33,432 nucleotides of DNA from contig JAEUVZ010000005.1 in the NCBI GenBank assembly GCA_016786665.1, positions 1-33,432 of the forward strand, given 5' to 3'. Below, in pieces: positions 1 through 8,041 of the stretch; the first letter of the stretch is position 1, and every line of letters starts with the position of its first letter. The notes under the pieces were generated by a model, which did not search any database, was not told where the DNA came from, and worked only from the letters and a program-made list of their open reading frames with translations. A program made the position numbers and the translations under genes. The DNA comes from Flavipsychrobacter sp. Lineage in GTDB: Bacteria > Bacteroidota > Bacteroidia > Chitinophagales > Chitinophagaceae.

Positions 1-2064
1 AGTGTTGGCTACCTGCAGGATAGCGCCCGTAGCGCCGGTTACGTTACCGCCATTGCTCAGAGGGATACCATTGCGGTACCACTGGAAGCCGGTGCCGTCT
101 ACGGATACCACGTTCACCACCAGGGTAGTGCCTTCGCATACTTGCTGCACCGGCTGGGGCTGGGAGATAATAGTTGGGGTATTATTTATCTGTACCAGGG
201 TAGACGGAACTACCGCGTTGTTACAACCAGGGTTAGCCAGCACTACTACGTGGTAGGTGCCTGCGTCTGTCGCATCGGCATTGTTCACTACCAGGTTGGC
301 GCTGGTAGCGCCCGTTACGTCGCCGCCATTGTTCAGCGGCTGGCCGTTCCGGTACCATTGGTAGCCGGCTGCGCCGTTAGCTACCACATCAATATTTACC
401 GGTCCGCCGGAACACATGCTGATATTGGTAGGAGGAACCCCTATTACACCTATTGCCGTATTCACGTTTACGTTGCTGGCATTGCTAGTTGCTGATGCAC
501 AGGCAGAAAAACCTGTGGCGATAAGCGTATAGGCGCCTATGTCGCTTGCATCTGCATTCAGTATGCTCAGTGAGTTGGTAGTAACGCCGCTAACGTCGCC
601 GCCATTGGTCATTGGCTGGCCATTCTTGTACCATTGTACTGAAGCGGCACTGGATACGCCGGCAGTTACAGTAATCGCGTTGCCTACGCATATATTTTGT
701 GTAGCCTGTGGCTGAGCCGTTATGGATGCAGGAGCGGAGAACAGGACATAGGATGAATCCGTCCACATTACATCACATGTGGCAGCGCAGCGTAATACAT
801 AGGTACCAAACTGGTTAGGCTGTATGTTATTAATATTCAATGTTGCGGTATTAGCCCCGGTAACATTTCCACCGTTGGTTACGGCCACGCCGTTCAGGTA
901 CCACTGGTGAGAAGTGAAATTGACTGTAGATGCACTCAGCGTTACGGTACCACCGGCACATAGCATCTGGCTGTCTACAGGCTGGCTGTTGATGGCCGGC
1001 TGGCTGGGGTTGATCACCGTTACTACAAATGAGCATGTATCCGTAGCGCCACTGCCACCAGCGGTTACAAACGTATTAACGGTAGTACCTATCGGGAAAA
1101 GCGAACCTGACGGTAAGCCGCTTATCTGTGCGGTAGTTGCCTGCGGCACATAAGAGATGGTTACCTGGCCGTTGCTGGTGCTACCGCCACCTGTGGTGTT
1201 GGTAACGCTGGTAACCAGGGTAGAGCTGGCCCAGCTACTGCCACCGCCACCGCCGGCCCACAGGCTGCCGCCGCCGCCGTAGTAGCCGCCGCCACCGCCG
1301 CCGCCGGTGTTGGTACCACTGGCGCCGTTACCCCCTGTACCCAAGGTACCTGCTGTGGCTCCGCTACCGGGAGCTCCGCCAGCGGTTTGGGTGCCTCCCA
1401 GGCCGCAATAGGTAGCATTATATCCGTTGTTGGACATACCGTTGTTTCCGGTGAGGCCGCCACCATGGCCGCCATTGTCGTTAGCAGAATAGTTATAAGC
1501 TGCGCCACCACCGCCTGCGGCTACTATTACGCGGTCGGTGAGGGCTGTTCCGCCTATGCGGATATCGCTGGCGCCACCGCCACCGCCACCGCCGTAGCTG
1601 CTATTACCAGCTGCAGTACCGCCACCATTCCAGCCACCAGCACCACCAGAGCTACCGGAAGAGTTTACACCCTTCTGCCCTACATATATATTCAGTACCT
1701 GGCCCGGAGTAACTGATAATGTACCCATTATTCTTCCCCCTGTGCCTGGTATGTGCGCCGTAAGTGTTGTTGTTCCCTGGCGGCTCTGCCCGCCACCGGC
1801 TCCGCGCAGGTCCACATTTACTGACGTGACCCCAGGAGGAACGGTCCAGGTTTGCGCACTACCGGTGTAGTTGAATGTTTGCGTTACGGGAACCGTATAG
1901 CAGGGATCGGTACCCACGGGAGTGGTGTACGTAACCACGGCCCCACAGGCATTCGGGTCCTTATTTACTGTAATGTCTCCCGGACAACTTACTGTCGGGC
2001 ACTGTGCGGATGTTCCCATGGCCCAGGCTACGCCGGCACAGAATAGAGTAATTTTTTTGAACAT
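1..2064 (-). CDS. Large secreted Ig-repeat protein with nested HYR/glycine-rich N-terminus (3' end beyond window)
   Basis: The reading frame is open from the ATG at 2064 to base 1, so at least 688 residues are visible and the C-terminus is missing. Residues 1-21 form a signal peptide ending in TSAQ. Next comes the first half of an HYR (hyalin-repeat) domain, with CPGDITVNKDP and a CGAVVTY motif, to about 1902. A glycine-rich block follows (about 1890-1160), rich in GGGG runs and resembling the ALK/LTK-type glycine-rich domain. The second half of an HYR domain follows (ISGLPSGSLFPIGTT, then CSFVVTV, to about 1015). Four Ig-like modules then repeat a QWYxNGxPxxNGGxVTGA core. Their Trp codons lie at 901, 631, 355 and 79, so the period is 90-92 residues. 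Such proteins in Bacteroidota are usually exported surface or adhesin-like proteins that end in a T9SS tail, but no tail can be seen here. A purine-rich GGGGAG lies just before the start. Function is unknown. Confidence 0.9.
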   Translation of the reverse strand, partial: MFKKITLFCAGVAWAMGTSAQCPTVSCPGDITVNKDPNACGAVVTYTTPVGTDPCYTVPVTQTFNYTGSAQTWTVPPGVTSVNVDLRGAGGGQSRQGTTTLTAHIPGTGGRIMGTLSVTPGQVLNIYVGQKGVNSSGSSGGAGGWNGGGTAAGNSSYGGGGGGGASDIRIGGTALTDRVIVAAGGGGAAYNYSANDNGGHGGGLTGNNGMSNNGYNATYCGLGGTQTAGGAPGSGATAGTLGTGGNGASGTNTGGGGGGGYYGGGGSLWAGGGGGSSWASSTLVTSVTNTTGGGSTSNGQVTISYVPQATTAQISGLPSGSLFPIGTTVNTFVTAGGSGATDTCSFVVTVINPSQPAINSQPVDSQMLCAGGTVTLSASTVNFTSHQWYLNGVAVTNGGNVTGANTATLNINNIQPNQFGTYVLRCAATCDVMWTDSSYVLFSAPASITAQPQATQNICVGNAITVTAGVSSAASVQWYKNGQPMTNGGDVSGVTTNSLSILNADASDIGAYTLIATGFSACASATSNASNVNVNTAIGVIGVPPTNISMCSGGPVNIDVVANGAAGYQWYRNGQPLNNGGDVTGATSANLVVNNADATDAGTYHVVVLANPGCNNAVVPSTLVQINNTPTIISQPQPVQQVCEGTTLVVNVVSVDGTGFQWYRNGIPLSNGGNVTGATGAILQVANT

Positions 2065-2135
2065 AACTCCCCTTTTGGCTTTTTTTAGAATATAATTTCA
2101 TAACCGTAAGTTGTTCCTTGCGGTTAAAGTTTTCT

Positions 2136-2166
2136 TAAAGTTAATTAATCAGACACATAAAGTCAA
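2136..2166 (-). promoter_or_regulatory. Candidate Bacteroidota promoter for the Ig-repeat protein
   Basis: On the minus strand a TTG (2166-2164) is followed after 20 bases by TAACTTTA (2143-2136). This resembles the -33 TTTG / -7 TAnnTTTG promoter of the phylum, with the last base of the -7 box not matching. It would give a leader of roughly 65-70 bases before the ATG at 2064. It is a motif match only. Confidence 0.4.
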
Positions 2167-2253
2167 CACTTATAAGCAGTTTTTTGTTTTGGGGGAATCG
2201 TACGTCATTATTAGTGAAAACACGGCTCCGGAATGTATTGGGGTGGGTATAAA

Positions 2254-2295
2254 CATGAAAGTTCCCCTCGCGTGTAAGCCAGGGGAACTTTCATG
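2254..2295 (-). terminator. 15-bp perfect inverted repeat, terminator of the small lipoprotein gene
   Basis: Arms 2254-2268 and 2281-2295 are perfectly complementary over 15 bp, with a 12-base loop. The repeat lies 20 bases beyond the stop of the leftward lipoprotein gene, in the gap before the Ig-protein promoter. The T-run after the stem is short (TTTAT), so termination is plausible but not textbook. Confidence 0.6.
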
Positions 2296-2314
2296 AACTT
2301 TATTTATTTACCGG

Positions 2315-2554
2315 TTATTGTCCCGCCAGGGTACAATTTACCACGCTTGAGACCTGGTTGTGCTGGGACATATAGGCGTCTATTTCAGCCTTTGTCTTAT
2401 CGCAAATGGTAGTGTCTATATCCACTATGCTACCATTGTATTTGCCTTCTATAGCACAGGCCCAGCAAGCCCGCGCGCCGCCAGTGCTTCCGCCGGCTTT
2501 CCGGCAGGAGCTAAAAAGGGCCGCAGCCATTAATAGGATCAGGAATTTGTTCAT
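2315..2554 (-). CDS. Small Cys-rich lipoprotein (79 aa), unknown function
   Basis: The protein starts with a short lysine-containing n-region, a hydrophobic stretch and the lipobox-like FSSC, with Cys17 as the probable lipidated residue. The mature part is about 63 residues. It contains RACWACAIEGKY and two further cysteines (TICDKT and VNCTL), so four cysteines could pair after export. A WACxxEGKYNGS-like start is seen in small Bacteroidota lipoproteins of unknown role. A GATATTTG box (2591-2584, minus strand) with TTTTG about 23 bases upstream is a weak promoter candidate. The gene diverges from the TonB-dependent-receptor-like gene. No function can be assigned. Confidence 0.7.
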   Translation of the reverse strand: MNKFLILLMAAALFSSCRKAGGSTGGARACWACAIEGKYNGSIVDIDTTICDKTKAEIDAYMSQHNQVSSVVNCTLAGQ

Positions 2555-2731
2555 CGGATGCTTGTTCTACCACGATAGTTTTACAAATATCATGCTATAT
2601 CGTGTCATTAACGGCAAAATCGGGATTTTCTTTTGCCAGGCCCTGCCAATGTGTTAAAAATCCTTGTTCATCGGTATTTACGAGGGCTATATCGCATATT
2701 TCACTCACCTTTGCGCTTTCATTTTTTACAC

Positions 2732-5266
2732 ATGCTCCCAAACCGCGTGGTTGCGCTATTCGCCGCTCTTTTATTACCTGTTCTGTCTTTTGCTCAAAAC
2801 GGAAAAATCACCGGCCGCCTGGCTGATGGTAAGAACAATCCCATCTCGTATGCCACGGTTGTGCTGATGAAAGCTGACTCCAGCGTACTAGATGGGGCTA
2901 CCTCTGCCGACAATGGCAGCTTTGAGATAGACGCACCCGCCCCTGGCAGCTACCTGCTTAAGGTATCGGCGATAGGCGCTGCGCCGCGTTTCATAGGCGA
3001 CATCAACATATCGCCGGAAACGCCGGGCAAAGATGTGGGCGTCATTACACTCTCCTTCACCACACAAAACCTTGACGAAGTACAGATTGTGAGCGAAAAG
3101 AGCGTGATGGAAATGTACGTAGACAAAAAAGTCTTTAATGTAGACAAAAACATCACCACCGCCGGGGGCAGCGCTACAGACGTGCTTTCCAACGTACCGT
3201 CCGTGTCGGTAGATGTAGACGGCAGCGTAAGCCTGCGGGGCAAAGGCAATGTGACCATACTGATAGACGGGAAGCCTGCTACTTTGCTGGGCAGCGATGT
3301 GAACACCGCGCTGCAAAGCCTGCCCGCCGCCAGCATTGATAATATTGAAGTGATTACCAACCCGGGAGCTAAATATGACGCACAGGGTGTAACCGGCATC
3401 ATTAATATAGTAACCAAGCGCGACAAGAAGTTTGGCTTCAACGGGAGTGTGAATGCCGGCGCAGGCACCCGGGATAAATACAATGGCGGCCTGAACCTTA
3501 ACGCCAAAAACACGCGCTGGAATGTATTCTTAAACAGCAACTTTCGCAACAACCGGAATTATAACCGAAACAGCAACGGGCGCGACAATTTTAACTCGGC
3601 TCTCTATTACCGGGGCGCGGATACCGGTACGCGTACCTTCACCGGGTGGTTTAACTCGCTGGGCGCGGAATACATTATCAACAAGAACAATACCCTTACC
3701 CTTACGCAGAATGTAAACTACATGCGCTGGGGGAATAAGGGTGTGTCTTACTTTGGCACCTATGCCGATAGCCTCAACCAGCCCCTGGCGCTCCGGCAGC
3801 GTTTTTCAGAAAGCCGCGGAGGACCCCTTTCTTTTGCCACCAACCTGGACTATAAGCACAAGTTCCGGAAAGAAAAGCAGGAGATAACCTCCAGTATCAA
3901 CTATGCCAACTCCGCAATGAAGCACCGGCAGCAGTACAATACCTACGATGCCTTTGACCCGGCGGACGGCAACTACCACACCAACCTGTACGAGAACACT
4001 CCCGGCGAAGGCGGCAACAGCAGCCTGAATGCACAGGCCGACTTCACTACCCCCTTCGCCCTAAAGAATGGCAAGCTGGATGCCGGCTGGAAAACACAGC
4101 TCTTTTGGTTCCGCAGCGCCAACCGGCCTACCATTACCAACCGCCTGACCGGCGTGGAGTCCTTCAACCCGGTGCTGTATAACGATTATTATTACCGGCA
4201 GCAAAACCATGCGGCCTACGCCTCCTTTGCTGACCAGCAAGGGAAATTCAGCTATATGGCAGGGCTGCGCCTGGAGTACACGGGCTATGACGGCAATGTG
4301 CGCCGCGGAGACACTACGCAACCTTATGTTTACTACACCAACAACTTCCTTAACCTGTTCCCGTCTGTGTTTCTGTCTTATAAATTACCCAAAGACCAGT
4401 CGGTGTACCTCAATTTTTCCCGTCGCATCAACCGCCCTAGTTTCTGGAACCTGATGCCATTTGTGGATCTTTCCAACCCGCAGGATACCAGCATGGGTAA
4501 CCCGAACCTAAAGCCAGAATTTATATACAATGCTGAACTGAACTATAACCGGATGTTTAAAAAAGGGCACAACTTCATGACCAGTGCCTACTACCAGTAC
4601 ACCAGCGGTATGATAGAGCGCTATCGTCGCTTTTACTCCGACGGAACCAGCTTCTCCCAGCCACAGAACCTGGCGACCGGGCTTACCTATGGCCTGGAGC
4701 TTATCGGCCGCATGCAGCTATTGCCCATTTGGGATGCGACCGTGAACTTCAACCTGTTCCGCAACGAAGTGCGTGGCACCAACATAGCCCCGGAGCTTAA
4801 CAACTCGGGAACAGCATGGTTTACCAAAGCCAATACCAATATCCGGCTACCCAAAGGATTCTCCCTGCAACTAAACGGCAACTATGAGTCGCCCAAGGTA
4901 CTGGCGCAGGGTAAACTGCAGGAGGTATACTGGGTAGATATCGCGCTGCGCAAGAACTTTTTTAACAATAAAGCGACCCTGGTGCTGAATGTTTCTGATG
5001 TGTTTGATACTCGGAAGTATTCTACCGACTTCCTGTACGACACTTACCTGCAAACCTCCTACCGCGACCGCGAAACACGGATAGGCAACATTTCCTTTAC
5101 CTACCGGTTCGGGAAGTCGGACAGCGGAACAGGGCCCGCAAAGCCAACAGAGTCGAAGCGTCCCAAAACGCGTGAAAAGAAAGAGGAAAAACCAGTGGAA
5201 AAAGACCGCAATAACCTGCGGGGAGACGAAAGCGAAGGGGGCGGTTCCGGCGGGCCGGGGAAATAA
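2732..5266 (+). CDS. TonB-dependent-receptor-like outer-membrane protein (carboxypeptidase-regulatory + plug + beta-barrel)
   Basis: The ATG at 2732 was chosen because it begins a good signal peptide (MLPNRVVALFAALLLPVLSFAQ); 33 upstream in-frame residues do not look like one. The product is 844 residues. Residues about 23-95 form a carboxypeptidase regulatory-like domain (NGKITGRLADG, then NGSFEI and GSYLLKV). A plug-like domain follows at about 115-240 (DVLSNVPSVSVDVDGSVSLRGKG, ILIDGKP, IEVITNPGAKYD, GIINIVTK). The rest is a beta-barrel rich in aromatic residues. This fits the 'outer membrane beta-barrel family' relatives of TonB-dependent receptors, which move or bind large substrates. The last 45 residues are an unusual hydrophilic tail rich in Lys, Glu and Gly, beyond a likely barrel end at ISFTYRFGK. 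No SusD partner is adjacent, so the substrate is unknown. Confidence 0.9.
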   Translation: MLPNRVVALFAALLLPVLSFAQNGKITGRLADGKNNPISYATVVLMKADSSVLDGATSADNGSFEIDAPAPGSYLLKVSAIGAAPRFIGDINISPETPGKDVGVITLSFTTQNLDEVQIVSEKSVMEMYVDKKVFNVDKNITTAGGSATDVLSNVPSVSVDVDGSVSLRGKGNVTILIDGKPATLLGSDVNTALQSLPAASIDNIEVITNPGAKYDAQGVTGIINIVTKRDKKFGFNGSVNAGAGTRDKYNGGLNLNAKNTRWNVFLNSNFRNNRNYNRNSNGRDNFNSALYYRGADTGTRTFTGWFNSLGAEYIINKNNTLTLTQNVNYMRWGNKGVSYFGTYADSLNQPLALRQRFSESRGGPLSFATNLDYKHKFRKEKQEITSSINYANSAMKHRQQYNTYDAFDPADGNYHTNLYENTPGEGGNSSLNAQADFTTPFALKNGKLDAGWKTQLFWFRSANRPTITNRLTGVESFNPVLYNDYYYRQQNHAAYASFADQQGKFSYMAGLRLEYTGYDGNVRRGDTTQPYVYYTNNFLNLFPSVFLSYKLPKDQSVYLNFSRRINRPSFWNLMPFVDLSNPQDTSMGNPNLKPEFIYNAELNYNRMFKKGHNFMTSAYYQYTSGMIERYRRFYSDGTSFSQPQNLATGLTYGLELIGRMQLLPIWDATVNFNLFRNEVRGTNIAPELNNSGTAWFTKANTNIRLPKGFSLQLNGNYESPKVLAQGKLQEVYWVDIALRKNFFNNKATLVLNVSDVFDTRKYSTDFLYDTYLQTSYRDRETRIGNISFTYRFGKSDSGTGPAKPTESKRPKTREKKEEKPVEKDRNNLRGDESEGGGSGGPGK

Positions 5267-5269
5267 AAA

Positions 5270-6052
5270 TTACTGAATCACTATACTGCGAATCTCCGTT
5301 TGCTGCTTTACGAGCGCGGCAGGATTGCCATTAATAATGTTAAAGATATCTACCATCGTCGCCGAGATTTGCAGATACCCCGGCCTGTCGGCCGTACAAC
5401 GCTGCAGCTGGCGAAGCTCCTCTGATGGGATAGTCACCTGCCCAGCGTTGGCAGAGTAACGCTTCACAATGGTTTTGGTGCCGGCGGATATCGCCACAAA
5501 CACAGAGTCGGTATACACGAGGGTGCTCTCGTCGAAGGTGAACTTTAGCGGTTGGCTTCGCTCAATGGAAGCAGGTATATAACCATTGTATGCCGGGAAA
5601 AATTGCGACCAGGTAAAGGTCATTGGCGGAATACCATCTTCACCTCCCACTTCCCAGGTAACACCGTCTTCAAAATTGAGATTGCTGAATATCTGCCCTT
5701 CTATCGCCGTACGGATGTACCCGCCGTTCTCGGTATTCTGGTTCAGATTAAAATTATTGATGGTCACCTGGCCAGCGGGAGTACCTTCGGTAGCCGTGGC
5801 AGTATTGGAGGGTTCGTTGTAGAATACGGCGGAAGCCATTTCTGCGCGCGACTCCACACCGTTCACCACCTTATGAATTTTGATGCTATACATGGCTCCA
5901 TATACGGCATCTATCATGGGCAATATTACAGGGGCCATTTCCGTTTCGGGTATGACCTCCACCGGTTGCACGGGTTCCTTCGGGCGGCACGAAGCAACCG
6001 AAAAAACCATAGCGGCAATAGTGAAAATCCTGGTGTTATTCCACATGTTCAT
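5270..6052 (-). CDS. Lipoprotein of unknown function, copy A of a tandem pair (260 aa)
   Basis: An N-terminal signal ends in the lipobox VASC (Cys22), so the protein is probably an envelope lipoprotein. The mature part is about 238 residues and looks mostly beta-stranded. It shares an ordered set of motifs with the next gene (6313-7089): a (V/A)FYN-P segment, GxVxINNxxL, a W-V-G--GIPPxT block, P-Y-G-IP-I, and a TDSVxVxIS segment followed by K-YS/A. The two are therefore paralogues. Its stop lies only three bases from the stop of the convergent receptor gene, so there is no room for a separate terminator. The role is unknown. Confidence 0.85.
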   Translation of the reverse strand: MNMWNNTRIFTIAAMVFSVASCRPKEPVQPVEVIPETEMAPVILPMIDAVYGAMYSIKIHKVVNGVESRAEMASAVFYNEPSNTATATEGTPAGQVTINNFNLNQNTENGGYIRTAIEGQIFSNLNFEDGVTWEVGGEDGIPPMTFTWSQFFPAYNGYIPASIERSQPLKFTFDESTLVYTDSVFVAISAGTKTIVKRYSANAGQVTIPSEELRQLQRCTADRPGYLQISATMVDIFNIINGNPAALVKQQTEIRSIVIQ

Positions 6053-6076
6053 TTAGCCCATATATCAGGCTTATAG

Positions 6077-6120
6077 TAAAGATAATAAAATATCCCCCGA
6101 CATGCAATAGCGGGGGATAT
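6077..6120. promoter_or_regulatory. Hairpin with T-runs on both sides, plus -7-like box upstream of lipoprotein A
   Basis: Arms 6090-6099 and 6111-6120 form a 10-bp stem with five G-C pairs in a row and an 11-base loop. The plus strand then reads AATTTTTT, and the minus strand continues TTTTATTATC. It can act as the terminator for lipoprotein B, about 190 bases beyond its stop, or as an attenuator in front of lipoprotein A. A TATCTTTA box (6084-6077, minus) directly behind the stem is a possible -7 element for lipoprotein A, 25 bases before its ATG. Confidence 0.5.
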
Positions 6121-6312
6121 AATTTTTTGCAGGGGCGGCGTAACATATTAAATATGAAGCGGATAGCTGTCATAGAGAATATTCAAGTAAAAACAGCGAA
6201 ATCACGAAAGATTCCGCTGTGATAAATCCACCCTCTACGTGGGATATAAAAACCGTTTCGAGGTCGTTTCAAATAGGGGTAAAGGGGATTGTCTATTAGT
6301 CGATTCGGGGTA

Positions 6313-7089
6313 TTAGTTGATATTTACCGTGCGTACATAAGCCCTTTCGTTAACAAAGGCAAATGTTTTACCAGAGATTGTCTGATAGCCTATCACTTTC
6401 CAGGGTACGATTTCTATATAAGCCGGGCTAGTGGCGGAAGAAGCAGTAAGGCCGCTGAGGTCTGAAGCAGAGATAGAAACAGAAGCTGAAGGCGCGTACG
6501 ATTTCATAAATGAAGTAGAACCAGATATGATCACTACATATACAGAATCTGTATTGCTCATGGTGCCGCTCAGGTTGAGTGTCAGGCCATTGGCTTTATT
6601 AATGTCTGTAGGTATGGTTCCGGAATAAGAAGGCAGGTTGTATGCATAGTTTCCTGTAATAGCAGGGATGCTTCCCGCACCTGAAACGCTCCAGTTGGTG
6701 TTGCCACCGTCATAATTCAGCGTAGAAGGCTCCTGGCTGGGAATGCCCGCAGTAACGAGGTACGAATTGTTCGCGTTTTTCGTCAGCGAAACATTGTTGA
6801 TTTTCACGGTACCGGCATCTACCATTGTAGTATCGCCCGGTGTGTTGTAGAACGCTGCGATACCCATTTCCGTATTCAGGGGAACAGAGATACCCATCTG
6901 TGTAATGCTGAAATCGAGGTCCAGCGCTACCAGCACGCCATTTACGCCATTTATTGTTGGTTGCGGCGGGGTAGGTGCTGTTGGGGTAGTGGTTGTCGGG
7001 ATTTCCGGTTCCGGAGTTTCTTCCGGGGTGCAAGATGCCATGGCAAACATTACTGCTGCCGGCAGGAGGAATTTGTGTAAATTTTTCAT
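6313..7089 (-). CDS. Lipoprotein of unknown function, copy B of a tandem pair (258 aa)
   Basis: A signal peptide ends in the lipobox MASC (Cys20). A Thr/Pro-rich linker (about residues 22-45, with TTTTPTAPTPPQPT) follows and then a beta-rich domain. This domain matches lipoprotein A motif by motif (IAAFYNTPGD, GTVKINNVSL, WSVSGAGSIPAIT, LPSYSGTIP, NTDSVYVVIS). The linker is longer than in copy A, which suggests the domain is held away from the membrane. A TACTTTTG box (7155-7148, minus strand), an exact match to TAnnTTTG, lies about 60 bases upstream and is a good -7 candidate. The 260-base gap to copy A contains a hairpin, so the two may be transcribed separately. Function is unknown. Confidence 0.85.
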   Translation of the reverse strand: MKNLHKFLLPAAVMFAMASCTPEETPEPEIPTTTTPTAPTPPQPTINGVNGVLVALDLDFSITQMGISVPLNTEMGIAAFYNTPGDTTMVDAGTVKINNVSLTKNANNSYLVTAGIPSQEPSTLNYDGGNTNWSVSGAGSIPAITGNYAYNLPSYSGTIPTDINKANGLTLNLSGTMSNTDSVYVVIISGSTSFMKSYAPSASVSISASDLSGLTASSATSPAYIEIVPWKVIGYQTISGKTFAFVNERAYVRTVNIN

Positions 7090-7147
7090 ATTCAGTAGAT
7101 TTTTTGAGGACTTATCAATACCAGGAAATCGCTCCCGGATTGTTCCA

Positions 7148-7155
7148 CAAAAGTA
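7148..7155 (-). promoter_or_regulatory. Exact TAnnTTTG -7 box for lipoprotein B
   Basis: TACTTTTG on the minus strand matches the Bacteroidota -7 consensus in all six fixed positions, about 60 bases before the ATG at 7089. No clear TTG -33 element was found at the usual distance. Confidence 0.4.
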
Positions 7156-7272
7156 CCCACGGCCTGTAGCCCCTCCTATACACTCATTTTGGTATTTTTA
7201 TCTACGTGCTGGCACGGATATGGCCGGCAAAGAGCGGTGCGCCATTGCCCTATAGAAAAAGGAGTAAGATTT

Positions 7273-7309
7273 GAAAAAAATAAGAAGACTGGCTATATAA
7301 GGCTCTTCT
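7273..7309 (-). terminator. Terminator of the response-regulator gene, stem overlapping its last codons
   Basis: On the minus strand AGAAGA (7309-7304) lies inside the last codons of the regulator gene. It pairs with TCTTCT (7288-7283), and a run of eight T residues follows directly. The stem is only 6 bp, but the T-run is strong. Confidence 0.5.
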
Positions 7310-7937
7310 CCATAGCATATTTCAGCAGGCCTACAATGGTTTTATTGTTGGTCTTGCGCAGCATATTTTTCCTGTGGGTTTCTACCGTGCGCTCGCTGAT
7401 AAAGAGTGTTTCCGCAATCTGGGCGTTGCTCAGCTCTTCCGCTATCAGTTTTAATATTTCCAGTTCCCGTTCGGTCAGTTTCGCTTCTTCGGGCTGGTCC
7501 TGCTTGCGTTGCTTGTTAACCGCATAGGAGGTAATGGTATCAGATACTTCCTGGCTGAAGTACATCTTTCCGTTCTTTACGGCGCGGATGGCGTCCAGTA
7601 ACTCCGTATCATTTACGTTCTTCAGAAGATAGCCTGAAGCGCCCGCCTCTATCATTTCCATTATGTGGCCCGCATCATCGTGCATGGAAAGAGCAATGAC
7701 CGCGATATGAGAATGGTACTCTTTTATTTTCCGGGTAAGTTCCAGGCCATTCATGCCCGGCATATTTATATCTACCAAAGCTACCTGGGGCTGCGCCTTC
7801 TGTATATCGTCAAAAAGCGAAAGGCCGTTGTCGTACATGCCGGCTATCTCCAGGTCTTTTTGTTTCTGGAGCAACGCCTTCAAGCCATCCAGCAATATGT
7901 GATGGTCATCAGCAACTACAATTCGTATTTTATCCAT
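7293..7937 (-). CDS. NarL/LuxR-family response regulator
   Basis: The ATG at 7937 (MDKIRIVVADDHH) gives a normal receiver start and 214 residues; an ATG seven codons upstream is less likely. The receiver domain has the acidic pair Asp10-Asp11, the phospho-acceptor Asp56 (LVDINMPGMNG) and the switch Lys106 (GYLLKN). A linker leads to a LuxR-type helix-turn-helix at about 150-205 (LTERELEILKLIAEELSNAQIA, then ISERTVETHRKNM). Such regulators bind DNA as dimers after phosphorylation. No histidine kinase gene adjoins it, so its partner is elsewhere and it is an orphan here. An exact TAAATTTG box (7978-7971, minus) sits about 34 bases before the start. Confidence 0.93.
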   Translation of the reverse strand: MDKIRIVVADDHHILLDGLKALLQKQKDLEIAGMYDNGLSLFDDIQKAQPQVALVDINMPGMNGLELTRKIKEYHSHIAVIALSMHDDAGHIMEMIEAGASGYLLKNVNDTELLDAIRAVKNGKMYFSQEVSDTITSYAVNKQRKQDQPEEAKLTERELEILKLIAEELSNAQIAETLFISERTVETHRKNMLRKTNNKTIVGLLKYAMEKSLI

Positions 7938-7970
7938 TTCAGTAGAGGGGGCAATCAATTAAATATACTG

Positions 7971-7978
7971 CAAATTTA
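7971..7978 (-). promoter_or_regulatory. Exact TAnnTTTG -7 box for the response regulator
   Basis: TAAATTTG on the minus strand matches the phylum -7 consensus and would start a short leader of about 25-30 bases before the ATG at 7937. The -33 element is not obvious. Confidence 0.4.
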
Positions 7979-8009
7979 CATTTCAGGGCAGTATTTATCG
8001 TAAATTTTT

Positions 8010-8039
8010 ATTAAATATTGCATGTAGCTACATGTGCAA
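8010..8039 (-). terminator. Palindrome downstream of mfd, terminator or operator
   Basis: CATGTAGCTACATG (8021-8034) is a perfect 14-base palindrome. The flanks extend the pairing to about 10 bp per arm (8018-8039) with a two-base bulge. It starts two bases after the mfd stop, and the minus strand beyond it is A/T-rich (TATTTAATAAAAATTT). It most likely ends mfd transcription. A perfect palindrome near the regulator promoter could also be a protein-binding site. Confidence 0.5.
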
Positions 8040-8041
8040 AA

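Noticed and set aside
2-495. Plus-strand open frames at the left edge
   Set aside because: They run opposite to the Ig-repeat protein, whose repeated QWY-NG modules show which strand is coding. The opposite frames lack any domain.
1-920. CRISPR-like spaced repeats
   Set aside because: The repeats have a 270-276 base period and encode Ig modules in one reading frame, so they are protein repeats.
1240-1320. CCG/CCA-rich low-complexity run as a structural DNA element
   Set aside because: It is explained as glycine codons of the glycine-rich domain on the minus strand.
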